This document shows positions 1 through 10,207 of a stretch of DNA of 64,000 bases, piece by piece. Every line of letters begins with the position of its first letter. Within the stretch, counting starts at the first letter, position 1. Source of the DNA: Mixia osmundae IAM 14324 (taxonomy: Eukaryota; Basidiomycota; Mixiomycetes; Mixiales; Mixiaceae); the NCBI RefSeq assembly GCF_000708205.1, contig NW_014575560.1, forward strand, positions 126,501-190,500, written 5' to 3'. A model generated the notes under the pieces. The model saw only the letters and a program-made list of their open reading frames with translations. It had not been told where the DNA came from and searched no databases. The translations under genes were made by a program, and so were the position numbers.

Positions 1-1029
1 TTTGAGGTTCCTGGCTTGGGGCAGCGCGCTCGCAACAACGCTGAAGATCATCATGGCGAGACTCATGATCGATTCTGCTGTCATGATAGCGAGTGCAGGC
101 CAGAGTATCCAGGCTTTCGCTCCGTCATCTGCGTTGATCTGGCCAGGAGCCCAGCCGGCATAATGCGCAAGAGGAGACAGAACAGCCCATCCAGTGAATG
201 CGCCAGCGGCGAGCGAAAAGACTGTCGCTGGGCCCATGATGATACCCTGACCGATGTAGCTGAAGCTCGGACTGAAGTACCAAGCCCATCTGCGGGCGAG
301 AGCATGTCCAGAAATCCAGTCAAAGACAGGTAATGCGTATAGAACCGGAAAGGCAAATGTGAGACACATGTAGCCGGCAGAGATTGCCATGGAGGCCCAG
401 AGCGTGAGCCAGCCTGCACGGCCAAAGGTACGCTCTGCTGTTGCTCGCATGGTAGTGCTCTCCTCTTCGTCGGCTGGTATCCGTTCGTAGCTCGTCTTGA
501 TTGGTCGTGGCGCCTTGTGAACAGCTGCTATGATCTCAGCTGTCGCTCTGCCACTGGGGAACGCAAGCTGTTCTCGCACGATGAACTGCTTCCTGAGCGG
601 CACCGCCCAAAAGATGCCGAAACCCGCGACAGAACCACACCATAGAATGAGTTGTGTGACAGAGAGCGTGACAGGCTCGACGCCATCGATGTCTAGCTTG
701 AGCTCTCCGAGTGCCGGTATGACGCCGATCAGACCTGCAGCTAGCGGCATCGTGCCAACGGCGACTGCAGTCGTTTGAAGCAAGACATTCTCTTTCGCCG
801 AGAGTGGGCTAGCTGCAAAGAGCCCGGCGCTTTCGATGGCACGACAGATAGCATAGCCTACGAGCGCAGACTGTAAGCTTGCCATTGTGACCCAAGACGT
901 CTGCAGGCCGAATTGAACATTTGCAAAGCAAAGTAAAGTCCCGACGAGCAAGCCAACGCTGATCGCTCGGAAAGTGAGTTGCGGCTGGTCATCCAGCTGA
1001 GCCATGGTGGCAGACTCTGAATCTGCCAT
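1..1029 (-). CDS. OPT-family oligopeptide/metal-chelate transporter, N-terminal part (cut by window edge)
   Basis: A reading frame of 343 codons runs from an ATG at 1027-1029 to the window edge without a stop or an obvious intron. Family features seen: an early segment NVQFGLQTSWVTMASLQSA matching the OPT/YSL 'FGLQTxW' block, a later EQLAFPSGRATAEII block (the 'LxFPxxxATAE' signature of OPT transporters), and several hydrophobic segments including one around SYIGQGIIMGP. OPT proteins are multi-pass plasma- or vacuolar-membrane importers of small peptides or metal chelates, and the YSL-like fungal branch is typical. The C-terminal half lies outside the window. It is head-to-head with the VanZ-like gene, with 147 bp between start codons. 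The substrate cannot be told from sequence. Confidence 0.85.
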   Translation of the reverse strand, partial: MADSESATMAQLDDQPQLTFRAISVGLLVGTLLCFANVQFGLQTSWVTMASLQSALVGYAICRAIESAGLFAASPLSAKENVLLQTTAVAVGTMPLAAGLIGVIPALGELKLDIDGVEPVTLSVTQLILWCGSVAGFGIFWAVPLRKQFIVREQLAFPSGRATAEIIAAVHKAPRPIKTSYERIPADEEESTTMRATAERTFGRAGWLTLWASMAISAGYMCLTFAFPVLYALPVFDWISGHALARRWAWYFSPSFSYIGQGIIMGPATVFSLAAGAFTGWAVLSPLAHYAGWAPGQINADDGAKAWILWPALAIMTAESIMSLAMMIFSVVASALPQARNLK

Positions 1030-1176
1030 CTAGCTGAGCGTGTTGGACCTATGATCGTTCGAGTGTGGTCTGCATGGCCAGCAGGGAGAGGCTTTCGGCC
1101 GAATACCGGATGGTCGTGCGCAATTTGTCGCGACCGCGTGACGACATCGCACAAGCCAGCAAGTCCCAGCTCAGTC

Positions 1177-2114
1177 ATGGTCGAGTTGACGGCAGGTCAG
1201 CGGAGGCGCTCGCTGCCCGATCGCCTCAAGAAGCGAGGTGCCAAGCTCCTGCTCGCCTCATTTCGCGTGCAACTCCGATACCGGGGCCAAGAGGTACCTT
1301 TGCGCTTTCGACCTGTGCGTGCACTTGTGGCCCGCTCGGCTCAGTGATTGACCAGCGCGCAGGCTTTTGCATTGCTGACGGCGTTCACGCTCATCATATT
1401 ATCCATTCTCGGCTTTCATCCGACAGCGGGCAGCAAGCTACCCGTCAACGACAAAGCGCTCCACTTTGTCTGCTTCTCTGTAGCGACGTCCTGTCTCTAT
1501 TGGTAAGGAGATCTCATGTCAGATTTGATGCAGGCTCACGAAGTCGCTTTGTAGGACGCTCGAGGTCGAAGAATCTGCAAGGCGCGTGTTTCTATGGCGT
1601 CGCGCCAACGCGATCTGGTGTGGCACACTGGCCTTCTTCGGTACGCGTGTGGTATTTGGAACAGTGTGCGTATGCTCATCGTATTGTGCAGTGGGGGGCA
1701 TATGTTCAGAGTTTGTGCAAGCCCTTTTGCCTGTGCGAATTCCTCTATGAGCTCGCAAGGGCGCGCTTATGGGTGGCAAGCACAGTACAAAACGTTTCAG
1801 CTGGGCGATATCATAGTAAGCTTTCTAGCAGTGGTGAGACACATGGTTCAAACGCTGTACAGGCAAATTTGCTCGGCTGCTCAGTTGGCTATTTCGTCTC
1901 AAGCCGGCTTGAGAAAACCTATCGCGCAAACCGAGAACTGCTCGAGCTATACCAGCCACTAGAAGAGCTTGATCTCGATCTCGAGGACGGTCTGGGCGGC
2001 ATGAATGCCTTTGATGGTCAGAACGGCAAGCCTGACGATCCTTGGGATGCCAAGGACGAGCTTTTCGCGCTAGGCGACGACGACGTAGACAATACTGAGG
2101 CTCCACGCGGCTGA
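1177..2114 (+). CDS. VanZ-like small membrane protein, six exons
   Basis: Exons 1177-1293, 1363-1502, 1582-1640, 1692-1732, 1786-1815 and 1863-2114 join in frame to 212 residues. The assembly restores VanZ-like blocks: the hydrophobic helix AFALLTAFTLIILSILGFHP, then NDKALHFVCFSVATCLYW (the 'D+xLHFxxF' motif), GGICSEFVQALLP, YKTFQLGDII and ANLLGCSVGYF (the 'DxxANxxGxxxG' end). The C-terminal 60 residues are acidic and low in complexity (LEELDLDLEDGL). VanZ-like proteins are small integral membrane proteins of poorly known function; the fungal forms are uncharacterised. Exons of 30-59 nt and introns of 47-79 nt make single ORFs misleading here. The start at 1177 is the first ATG in frame with exon 2 after removal of intron 1; an upstream start is possible. 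Confidence 0.75.
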
Positions 2115-2568
2115 TCGCCTGCCGGGCCGAGATATTGGTATCGCTGACATACTTATTACGATGCGGACGTCGCCGGCCTGACTGGGCGCAGGCAAGCCGG
2201 CCTCATCGTGCACTTCTGCTCGGCTGGCTTTCTTGTCATACACTTGACTGCCATGTCGTCTTCGTTAGACGCCAGGGCGGATATCAGCAGTGCTTGATCT
2301 CTCAAGCACGGCCGCTTCAGAATATCGAGCAGCCATTCGCCACACTTCGCTCACATATGCTGTCCTCAAGCTGAAGCATCCGGCACGCTCAACATTACAG
2401 CTTTGCCATCGCGTTGTGGAATTGCACTCGTATCGAGCAGTCATCTCAAGCCGGTGTGATGTCAGCGTATTGAAAAGGATTCATATCACATGATCTGAGT
2501 GGAGCGACGTCGCGTACGCGAACTGAAGGGAGTGAAGCTCGCAGCCCGCGAGCGCTATCCTTATAGGG
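2115..2568. other. Intergenic, VanZ-like 3' end to ALG10 5' end
   Basis: Short ORFs occur here on the + strand (for example 2290-2493) but none shows family motifs or convincing splice partners. The stretch probably holds the VanZ-like terminator region and the ALG10 promoter. Nothing specific was recognised. Confidence 0.5.
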
Positions 2569-4361
2569 ATGGCAGGGCTGAGATTGGGTGCAGTATATGC
2601 TGCAGTGACGCTACAGATCGCTAAAGTGATCAACGAAGAAGTGCCAAAGCCTTACATGGTCAGACAAAGCATGCAATGCTCTGGTAATATCTCAGGTTCT
2701 GAGCCCCCCCTCTCGACAGGATGAAATCTTTCATGTGCCCCAAGCGCAAGCATACTGCTCTGGCAACTGGCAAGCATGGGATCCCAAGCTGACGACCCCG
2801 CCCGGACTGTGCGTCAGGCGCAAATGACACTCGTCACGCTCATCTGCTGCAGAACAGCTACATCCTCAGCACGGCCACCCACCATTTGACCCGTCTGACC
2901 TGCTCGACTGCCTTCCTACGAAGCCACAATGTCGCGCTGGCTTGCGCAATGCCGTTCCTTATGTATCGCATCATGCGGCTGTTGCGTATACGGAGAACTT
3001 GGGACAAGAGCCGCGCAAAGCAACGTACAGAGGAGCCTACAGAGCCACTGGAAGCTATCACGCTTGCCCTGTTCCCTCCACTATACTTCTTTGCATTCCT
3101 GTACTACACCGACATGCTCTCGACTGCGCTCATGCTCGGCGCATATGAACGCAGTCTCTCGCGTCAACAAGCTCTTGCTGCTCTGGTACGCTTGCCGGCT
3201 GCCATCATAGCACAGCTCATGCTCTCTCCTAGCTCGGACTAGCGTCGGTCTCATTACGGCAAACCAACATCGTCTGGGTCGCCTATATCGCAGGATGTGC
3301 TCTCGTGCACGACCTAGAGCGACGCGATCTCGAGTCCATTCCGCTCGAGAGCGCCACCCTTAGTGCGTAGATTTGCATTGGTTCCTCAGCCTGCTGAGAA
3401 AGCTTCCGCTCAGGCAGGATGCCTACGATCTTGGTCGACCTTGTCAGCACATGTCTCCGTCGGCCGGCGACAGTGGCAAAGTTAGCCGGGCCATTCGTCC
3501 CTGTCTTTGCTCTGTTCATCGCTTTTGTACGGTACAACGGCGGCATTGTGCTTGGTGATTACGTCAACACAGGCTGGGGCTGTACTCATCGTACTCACAG
3601 GCGACAAAGCAAATCATGTCGTGATGTTTCACTTGCCTCAGTTGCTCTACTTCAGCGCCTTTACAGCAGCATTCAATGCGCCTCTGTTGATCGTGCCCGT
3701 GCTGCACTTCCGGCCGTCTCGCGCAGCTCTACTCCTGTGAGCGCGGCCAGAGTCGTACGACTCGTCTGACCCCTTGCACAGAGCACCGCTCGCTTGCGTG
3801 TCAATGCTTGTGGTGGTCAGATATCTAACGTGACTGGCCATCAGATACGGTGTATCTGTGCTGACAAGAAGGGCAGGTATGAGCATCTTTTCATGCTCAG
3901 CGACAACCGCCACTATGTCTTCTACGTGTGGCAACGCATTTATCAAGCTCACCCGCTAGCGCGCTACATCATGGTCCTTGTCTACCTACCCGCTGCTGTA
4001 TTGGTGCATCAGATCTCAGGCATGCTTCTCGCCAATTACATTCGAATTCGCTTCGCTAATACGCCTCTGCACAGCTGCTGCACAAACATGGTCAGCTCTG
4101 AGCTATACAATCTGGCTCTTGGCAACGACACTGGCGCTCGTGCCTACACCACTCATCGAACCGCGCTACTACATCCTGCCATTCCTGGTCTATCGATTGC
4201 ATCTGTCACGTCCCCAGACTGCAACACGGCGTCAATGGCAGCTTTGCCTTTTATTCGAGACGGCATCCTATGTAGGCATCAACGCGCTGACCTTGTACGT
4301 CTTTCTGTACAAGCCCTTCAAATGGCCGTCAGAATCAGGATTGCAAAGGTTCATGTTCTGA
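2569..4361 (+). CDS. ALG10: Dol-P-Glc:Glc2Man9GlcNAc2-PP-Dol alpha-1,2-glucosyltransferase
   Basis: ALG10/DIE2 adds the last glucose to the lipid-linked N-glycan precursor in the ER lumen. About nine exons rebuild the family's order of motifs: VPKPYM joined to DEIFHVPQAQAYC, NWQAWDPKLTTPPGL, YILST, ALFPPLYFFAFLYYTDMLST, SLRQTNIVWVAYIAG, NGGIVLGDKANHVVMFHLPQ, YEHLFMLSDNRHYVFYVWQR and PLIEPRYYILPF near the C-terminus. Clear introns include 2659-2719 and 3186-3232. The intron at 4020-4074 starts with GC (CAG|GCATGC) and restores frame. The region around 3740-3880 is spliced but the exact sites are uncertain there. Multi-pass hydrophobic character fits the family. Length is roughly 440 residues. 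Confidence 0.9.
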
Positions 4362-4421
4362 TCTGATCATTAACGATGAACGATAGACGCGTGTCACCTC
4401 GTGCATTGCTGTGAATTGACG

Positions 4422-5370
4422 ATGACATTCAAAGTCGGCTTCGTACCTGAGCAAGTCTCACTCCCGATCTATCGACTTGCAGATGCGGACAGTTCGATCG
4501 AGCTTGTAGAATGTCCCGGCGGTACAGGAGAGATGATAGGCCGGCTGAACGAGAATGAGGTCGATGTCGCCATTGCGCTCACAGAGTCACTCATCGCCGG
4601 TCTAGCAACCGGCAAGGGCAGATACAAACTAGTCGGCTCGGCTGTAGACTCTCCGCTCAATTGGGCAGTAGTCACAGGCAAGAAGAGCAGCTATGAGTCG
4701 ATCGGAGATCTCAGAAAGACGGTCATTGGGATCAGTCGAGTGGGATCTGGCTCTCAGGTCATGGCCAACTATATGGCTTGGCAGCAGAAGTGGTTCAGCG
4801 ATGCCGCGAACGAGACTGTTGAGCCTATCGAGTTTGTCGTCCTCAATACGTTTGAAGCACTGCGAAATGCGACCAATGACGGCACAATTTCCGCCTTTCT
4901 GTGGGAATGGTACACCACAAAGCCCTACTTAGACTCGGGCGAGGTGCGCTTCATAGGTTCAGTCGTCACGCCATGGCCATCTTGGACGATTGCGCGCAGC
5001 CTTGCTAGCCAACCAGAGGCAGTGACAAGCTTTCTCGATAACTTGTCGAAGCACACCCGTGAGGCGGACTCACAAGCATCGCGAGATGGACCGAACGTCG
5101 ACTACATCGTTCACAAATTTGGCTACAACAGAGAAGACTTTGTCGAGTGGCAAAAGAATGTCAAGTATCCTCACGACACGCGGATCGTCAAGGAAGGACT
5201 GATCATTAGCGTGCTCGAGTATGTCCCTTCGTCGTCATGCATGGTCTCTGTCTGATCATCCGATGCGCAGCACGCTAGGAAGAGCAGGTGTCGTCAAGGA
5301 CCCGTCATCGGGATGGCATATCGAAGAATTTGTCGATACCAAAGTAGCGAATCTGATCAGCGAGTTATGA
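4422..5370 (+). CDS. Ca3427-like periplasmic-binding-fold (PBP2/NMT1-like) protein
   Basis: Two exons, 4422-5218 and 5271-5370, give 298 residues. The protein starts MTFKVGFVPEQVSLPIYRLA and continues with EVDVAIALTESLIAGLATG, VGSAVDSPLNWAVVTGK, VGISRVGSGSQVMANYMA-like and FEALRNATNDGTISAFLWEW segments, matching the fungal Ca3427-like family, which has the two-lobe substrate-binding fold of bacterial SsuA/THI5-type proteins. It has no signal peptide or transmembrane segment, so a cytosolic protein is expected. The ligand is unknown; thiamine-precursor-like or sulfonate-like ligands are suggested only by fold. Its stop codon overlaps the end of the convergent helicase gene: the last Leu codon here, 5365-5367, is the stop codon of the other strand. 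Confidence 0.8.
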
Positions 5371-7634
5371 TGCTCGACGGATCCATGCAGGCTGTATGGT
5401 CGAGACGCATCGCGCGTACGTGTTGGTTGTATGTACCTGTATGATACTCAGCCCACGTGCATGCAGCAATACCTCGGGCGTACCAACTCCTGATACATTA
5501 TTGCGCGCACTTTGCGATTGTGTATCGTTGACGAAGGATGAATTTTGATCACCTGAATGCTATGTTAATTACACACGCATTGCACGATCTGAACGGACCA
5601 TGCGAGAGGAGCCGACGGTACGATACTGGCCATCGTCATGCGCAATAGCGACATTGTGGAAGAGACCAGCGTGACAGCTGAGAAGGACAGGCTCGCTCGA
5701 TTCGCCGCACGTCACCGTCCAGTCGAGCTTGAGCCGTACGCATCGATCGCGCAATTGCTTTTGAGTCCGCAGCACGTTTTGAAGAGCTTTATGATTGATA
5801 AAGTGCTCCCGACACCAAGATGCCCGTTGATCATCTTCCACTTCGACGTATGCTCGCAAGATGTTGAGGAGCATCATGTGGTCTCCATCGCGATGCAAGA
5901 ACACCTTTCTCGCTTCTGTCGCTTGTTCTCGCGCTGCATAGGAGTTGATCAACAGCGAGTCGTATTGAGACAGAAGAGACAAGAGGTCGACAATCTCGGA
6001 AGGACAGCCATGCTCGAAAGCAGCCAAAAGTATTCGAGATTCTGTAGGGTCCAGAGGCAGCATGGCCATCTTCCTGCCAAGAGGCGTTATCTTGCCCTCG
6101 TCACTGACCGCTTGCAGCGCATGCAAGGTGAGCATTGCCATTTTGACTGCGCGCAAGAGTCAGACATCGTTATTTGCCATGTCACTGACTTACTCGAATC
6201 GACAGCAGGCGCATCTAGAAAATCGAAGGTATACACATCCTCCGACCCGGAGGCCATAAGATGCAGAAGCGCAAAAGACAGGCTGACACGCTTGATCTCC
6301 GGCAGACTCGATGCCTCGAGCGCATTGTAGTCTTCTTCGGTGTACAGCCGGAAACATTCACCATCCTCCTCTCGACCTGCACGACCTGCTCGCTGCATTG
6401 CTGACGATTTGCTGATTTTCTCGACGAGCAGCGAGTCTAATCCTTGAGCTGCATGGTGACGCTTCTCCTTTTGCATACCCGTGTCGATGACATACCGCAC
6501 GCCTGGAATCGTGAGAGAAGTCTCTGCGACATTTGTCGCCAGGATGACCTTGCGCGTGCCGGGCAACGCAGGCGCGAAGGCTTCTTTCGTCTGTTTCGGC
6601 GGCAGCTGAGCGTAAAGCGGTAGTATGATCAGGTTTGGCCTTCCTACGGTGGGCGAAGTCTCTATATAGTACTCTAGTGATGATTTCAGGCTCTCGATGT
6701 CCTCCTGGCCCGTCAAGAAAACCAGTATATCGCCTCTCGGCCTTTCTAGATTGATCTGAAAGATCGTCTTGAGCGCCGCGTCGACAAAGTCTTGTACGGG
6801 CTCGGCGGTATAGCGCGTCAAAACAGTATGCTGCCTGCCTCTCACAAAGAGGACAGGTGCATTGTCAAAGAACGCGCTAAACTTTTGAGCATCGAGCGTT
6901 GCGCTCATGATGACGATGCGCAAGGCAGACACGGGCTCGCCCTGACGAGGCCCTCGTTGCCAGACTTGCCCGTCGGCATGCGCTTCCTTGCGGTCGCTTT
7001 GTATTGATTTGAGAAAGCCCATGAGCATATCTGATCGCAGACTCCTCTCGTGCGCTTCGTCGATGATGATCACATCGTAGGCCGATAGCGGAGCATCTCC
7101 TAATAGCTCTTGGAGCAGCGTGCCATCGGTGACATATTTGATCAGGGTCCTATTGGACGAAATATCGTCGAATCTGACGGTATAGCCCACTAATGTGCCA
7201 AGCTTGCAGCCTAACTCATCCGCCACGCGAGCAGCGAGCGATGTCGCCGCTACGACTCTTGGCTGAGTGACAGCTATGCGTAGGGTCTGCTTGGAGGCCT
7301 GAAGCAGGAACTGCGGTACCTGTGTCGTCTTGCCAGAGCCAGTCTCGCCCAGTATCACGACTGTGTCATTGTTCAGTATTTGCTGACATATGCCCTCTCT
7401 CCCTTGCCATATGGGCAGCAGTTTCCGAGAGGACAACAAATCGGCAGCACGCAAGGCTCGCTTGTGTTTGCTCTGCTTGCCATTCGTTGCAGCGCCGTTG
7501 GCCAAGTCGCCAATCTGCTCTTTCTCATGCTCGTCTTCTTCGTGGAAGTACCGTACTCTTTTGCTTGCACGACGGTCTGGAGACTGCGTATGCGTAGTAC
7601 CGTGCCCGTTGATAGCATCCTCGGGCGACCTCAT
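5365..7634 (-). CDS. DEAH-box RNA helicase, DHX33-like
   Basis: Exons 6194-7634, 5599-6146, 5484-5552 and 5365-5436 join to about 709 residues. Motifs in order: I GETGSGKTT, Ia TQPRVVAA, Ib VTDGTLL, II DEAH in IIIDEAHERS, III MSATLDA, IV ILVFLTGQEDIE, V ATNVAETSLTIPG, VI QRAGRAGREEDG. Then come the ratchet/winged-helix part and an OB fold whose last motifs lie in the small 3' exons: VIKIHPSSTIHNRKVRAIMY and ELVHTTNTYARCVSTIQPAW. The Walker-flanking and TEEDYNALE regions resemble human DHX33, a nucleolar/rRNA-processing and translation helicase. The ATG at 7632-7634 is the first in frame; residues upstream come from non-ATG codons. The coding end overlaps the neighbour's stop codon by 6 bp. 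Confidence 0.9.
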
Positions 7635-7835
7635 GCGACTGCAAGGCCCAAAGGTGTCTGAACGTGTCCGACAAGAAACGCGACATGGCTTCACCAAATC
7701 AGAAGAAGCTGGTCAGGCCTTCCGTGCGAGCAGACTGCCCCCTTGGTATTCCTCGGCAGCCTATACCGAGCGATTTCATTTGAGTCCTATTGCTCGGACG
7801 CTGACGACTTTTGCTTGACTGCCCTTTCTTCTCAG

Positions 7836-8169
7836 CAACTTTCTGTTGGGCTTCAATTCTCGAGCTCGCCTACTCGTCCGTTCGAGCGACTGCTGTGCTC
7901 TTGGCTCCGTGTGAACACAAGCCCGAGGAAGAGCAAGCGTGACTGTAGACTATGTCATGGGCCAGAAGCTCGCGAACGGTCGATTCCCCAAAAGGAGTTG
8001 CAGCTCATACGTGACCAGCCAGACATCGCGGATCTCCGAGACTCAGTTGGTTCTGCTATCGGGAGCTCTGTCACTGCTTTTGGCCGTTAGTCTCCGGCTA
8101 GGAGGTGCCCAACCGGCGAGCAAATGTCTCGAGAACCGCTTTGCCACAGTCGCCTGGCTTGCTCCTTAA
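7836..8169 (+). CDS. Possible small spliced gene, unrecognised
   Basis: A strong acceptor context (branch-like cttgac followed by a pyrimidine run and cag) ends at 7835. A second intron-like segment (gtgtgaacac to gactgtag, about 7910-7949) joins NFLLGFNSRARLLVRSSDCC to DYVMGQKLANGRFPKR. The frame then runs through a hydrophobic stretch (LVLLSGALSLLLAVSLRLGG) to a stop at 8169. The first exon is not resolved and may lie within or beside the helicase 5' end. I do not recognise the family. It conflicts with the opposite-strand candidate at 8087-8322, so at most one is likely to be fully right. Confidence 0.25.
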
Positions 8170-8322
8170 CCCCCTATAGCCCGACAGATTGATCGCAACG
8201 CGCAAATCGAGAGAGTCAGGTACGATGTTCAAGATGGTCCTCATTTTGACCACCGTCTCCTCGGTCATGCTCATCAGTGTATCAGTGGCTTGCCCAACCT
8301 TGCCTTCGTCGCTCATGGCCAC
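8087..8322 (-). CDS. Possible small two-exon gene, about 60 residues, unrecognised
   Basis: An ATG at 8320-8322 (or 8314-8316) opens SDEGKVGQATDTLMSMTEET and reads to an in-phase intron 8174-8223 with donor gtacct and acceptor tatag. Its 50-nt size is typical of this window. The second exon, 8087-8173, continues with GVKEQARRLWQSGSRDICSP and stops with TAA. The first half is acidic and helix-prone. I cannot assign it to a family. Confidence 0.35.
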
Positions 8323-9341
8323 AAAGGCATGCCCGCGGCAGCGAGAGTAGCAGCATAGTTTAAGAACGCGACGTCTGCTCCGCCCGCAACAAGCAGTGCT
8401 GCAAAGGAGATCCTGAATCAGCTAGCGCGCCTGCTCGCCTGGCTCGCAACATGCATGCTGCGCAAACGCTCAATGCATTTGTCTCGCGTTAGCCATTTGC
8501 ATGGCCTATCGCCTTCACGAAGCTCAGAACTTCACCTGCGTGCATGCTCGCTTGCCTCAGTCAGCCGGCCTCCGTCTCCGCGTCTCAGATCATCGTGCAA
8601 TTGCACAGCGTGACCCCGACCCAAACTGCTCCATCGCACGGGTGACTCTTATTCCGTCTCCATCGCCCAGACAGAATCTGACTCGATCCGAATCAACAGA
8701 AAGCATCGTTCTCTTCATCAGGACTGTAAGGCGTAGCAGAATCCTCTTCAAGCCTACCATCGTCACGACGATGACTCTGATGCTTTTCACAGCCACCGTC
8801 ATCGCGTCACTTGCTTGTCGAGCCTGATCGCATCGCGCTGACGCCGCGCAGGAGCCCGGATCACGCGCCAGCAGGCGGCAGCAGTGGCCATGAATGCTGA
8901 GCGTGCTTCCACGGACCAGCCTGCTGCGAGGGCGGACCTCATTGGCCGGAATGTAAACGCCAGGCGCACCGATGGACTTTCAGGAGCAGTCTCGAGTGCC
9001 AAACAACGCTTTGGCTGGCTATACAATGCATTCAGCATACACTCGACTGGCTCAGAGCGTCCAAGCCGTGAAGACGACTACCGCGCCACTGTTTGAATGA
9101 TATGCGTCGGTTCTGTTCATGAAGGGTCAATACGGAGGAGAATGCACATCGGACAGTGCCCGATGTCTCCCTCTAGCTCATCATTTCCGCTGTTTCAGCT
9201 AATCACTAGTCTCGCCTCCTCTTCGGTCGAAGGCCGAGCACGTCCACCGCATCATGGTCAGACACAGTCCAGACGAACCAAGGTCAAGCAAGGCGAAGCA
9301 TATACAAGGCAGCGCGAAGCAAAGCAAAGCGTCTGAACAGG
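8323..9341. other. Sparse region with a possible coding exon at 8852-9096
   Basis: No recognised gene. One plausible + strand exon follows a branch-like gctgac and a cgccgcgcag acceptor ending at 8851. It reads ARITRQQAAAVAMNAERAST onward to a stop at 9096 with no family match. An earlier donor gtaagg lies near 8726 and an acceptor gcttttcacag near 8790, so a spliced gene may span 8500-9096, but I could not build a consistent frame. The stretch 9100-9341 probably holds the promoter of the small secreted-peptide gene, with an A/T-rich catataca at about 9299. Confidence 0.25.
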
Positions 9342-9560
9342 ATGTTCATGATCTCCATCGTGTCGACAATGGCTCTCTCCTTCTTCGTGGCTTGGACTAC
9401 AGCGTGAGTCTGTTGCCGAGGCTTAGTGGCAAGCTGACAGGCGAGCAGATCTCAGGGTCATGGGCCGAAGAGTAGCAGCGGCCTTCCTTGCACTACCTGC
9501 CTCTCGGGTCCAACAGAGTGCTGCCAGGGCGACCCCGCCTGGCCAGAGTGCAAGTGCTAA
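9342..9560 (+). CDS. Candidate small secreted cysteine-rich peptide, 57 residues
   Basis: Exon 9342-9403, intron 9404-9448 (gtgagt to gcgagcag, 45 nt) and exon 9449-9560 join in phase. The first 20 residues form a typical signal peptide (MFMISIVSTMALSFFVAWTT). The predicted mature part of about 35 residues starts near ASQGHGPKSSSG and contains six cysteines as C-x2-C-x6-C-C-x8-C-x-C, ending in ECCQGDPAWPECKC followed directly by TAA. Six paired cysteines suggest three disulfides and an extracellular role, such as an effector or antimicrobial-like peptide, but function is inference. The ORF covering 9460-9858 in another frame is a shadow. The minus-strand candidate at 17707-17914 shares the CC-x8-C-x-C-stop ending. 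Confidence 0.55.
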
Positions 9561-10207
9561 ACACCCGAGACGACAAGCTCACGAGGTGAATCGTGCGCAC
9601 TTAGGATGCCTTTGCCTTGTCTCTCGATGCAAACCAAAGAGCCAGATCATCAGTGTCTCCGTCTACGAGAAGAAAGTCCCTTATATGATCCTCACGCTCC
9701 GTGACTGCAGCGGCCAGACCAGCGATGGATCAGGGGCATTATCGATAAGCCGGGGGGCAGTCGCTCATCCTCATTTTCAGACCTTGCAAGATGTTGGCTT
9801 CAAGGCATACGTCGACATAAGCTTCCCTCCGCTGTCGTATCGCTACAGATTCTTATAGTGATCGTACGCTGTGCATGAGTCGAATGAACAATAACAGTCG
9901 CTAGGGCGATGTCGAGCTGCTCATTAACGTCCTCCCACTACCCTTTATTCTGCGATAGCTCAAAAGATACTGACACCGAATCCATTTGCGCTCAGAAGAG
10001 AGCATCTTGCAAGTGCTGCATTGTTTGGATGAAACCAGAGAGACTGAGGAGAGATGTGCTGTTGGGAGTGGTCCTCGTTCAACTCAGTGCAATGCAAGAC
10101 TCCAACAATACACCGCTGCGAAAACCTGGAGCGAGGTATGACAAATTCGTTGGTCCTGTTGTGGTCAAGAAATCTCGGCTGCACTGCGCAGAGTAGACGA
10201 GGCACAT
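9561..10207. other. Intergenic, no gene recognised
   Basis: Short ORFs exist on both strands (for example 9960-10205 minus and 10054-10386 plus) but they lack motifs and conflict with each other. The region likely contains the 3' ends of the flanking genes. Confidence 0.4.

Noticed and set aside
1065-2114. A single 349-codon + strand ORF
   Set aside because: Only its last exon belongs to a real protein; the VanZ-like motifs appear only after removing five introns.
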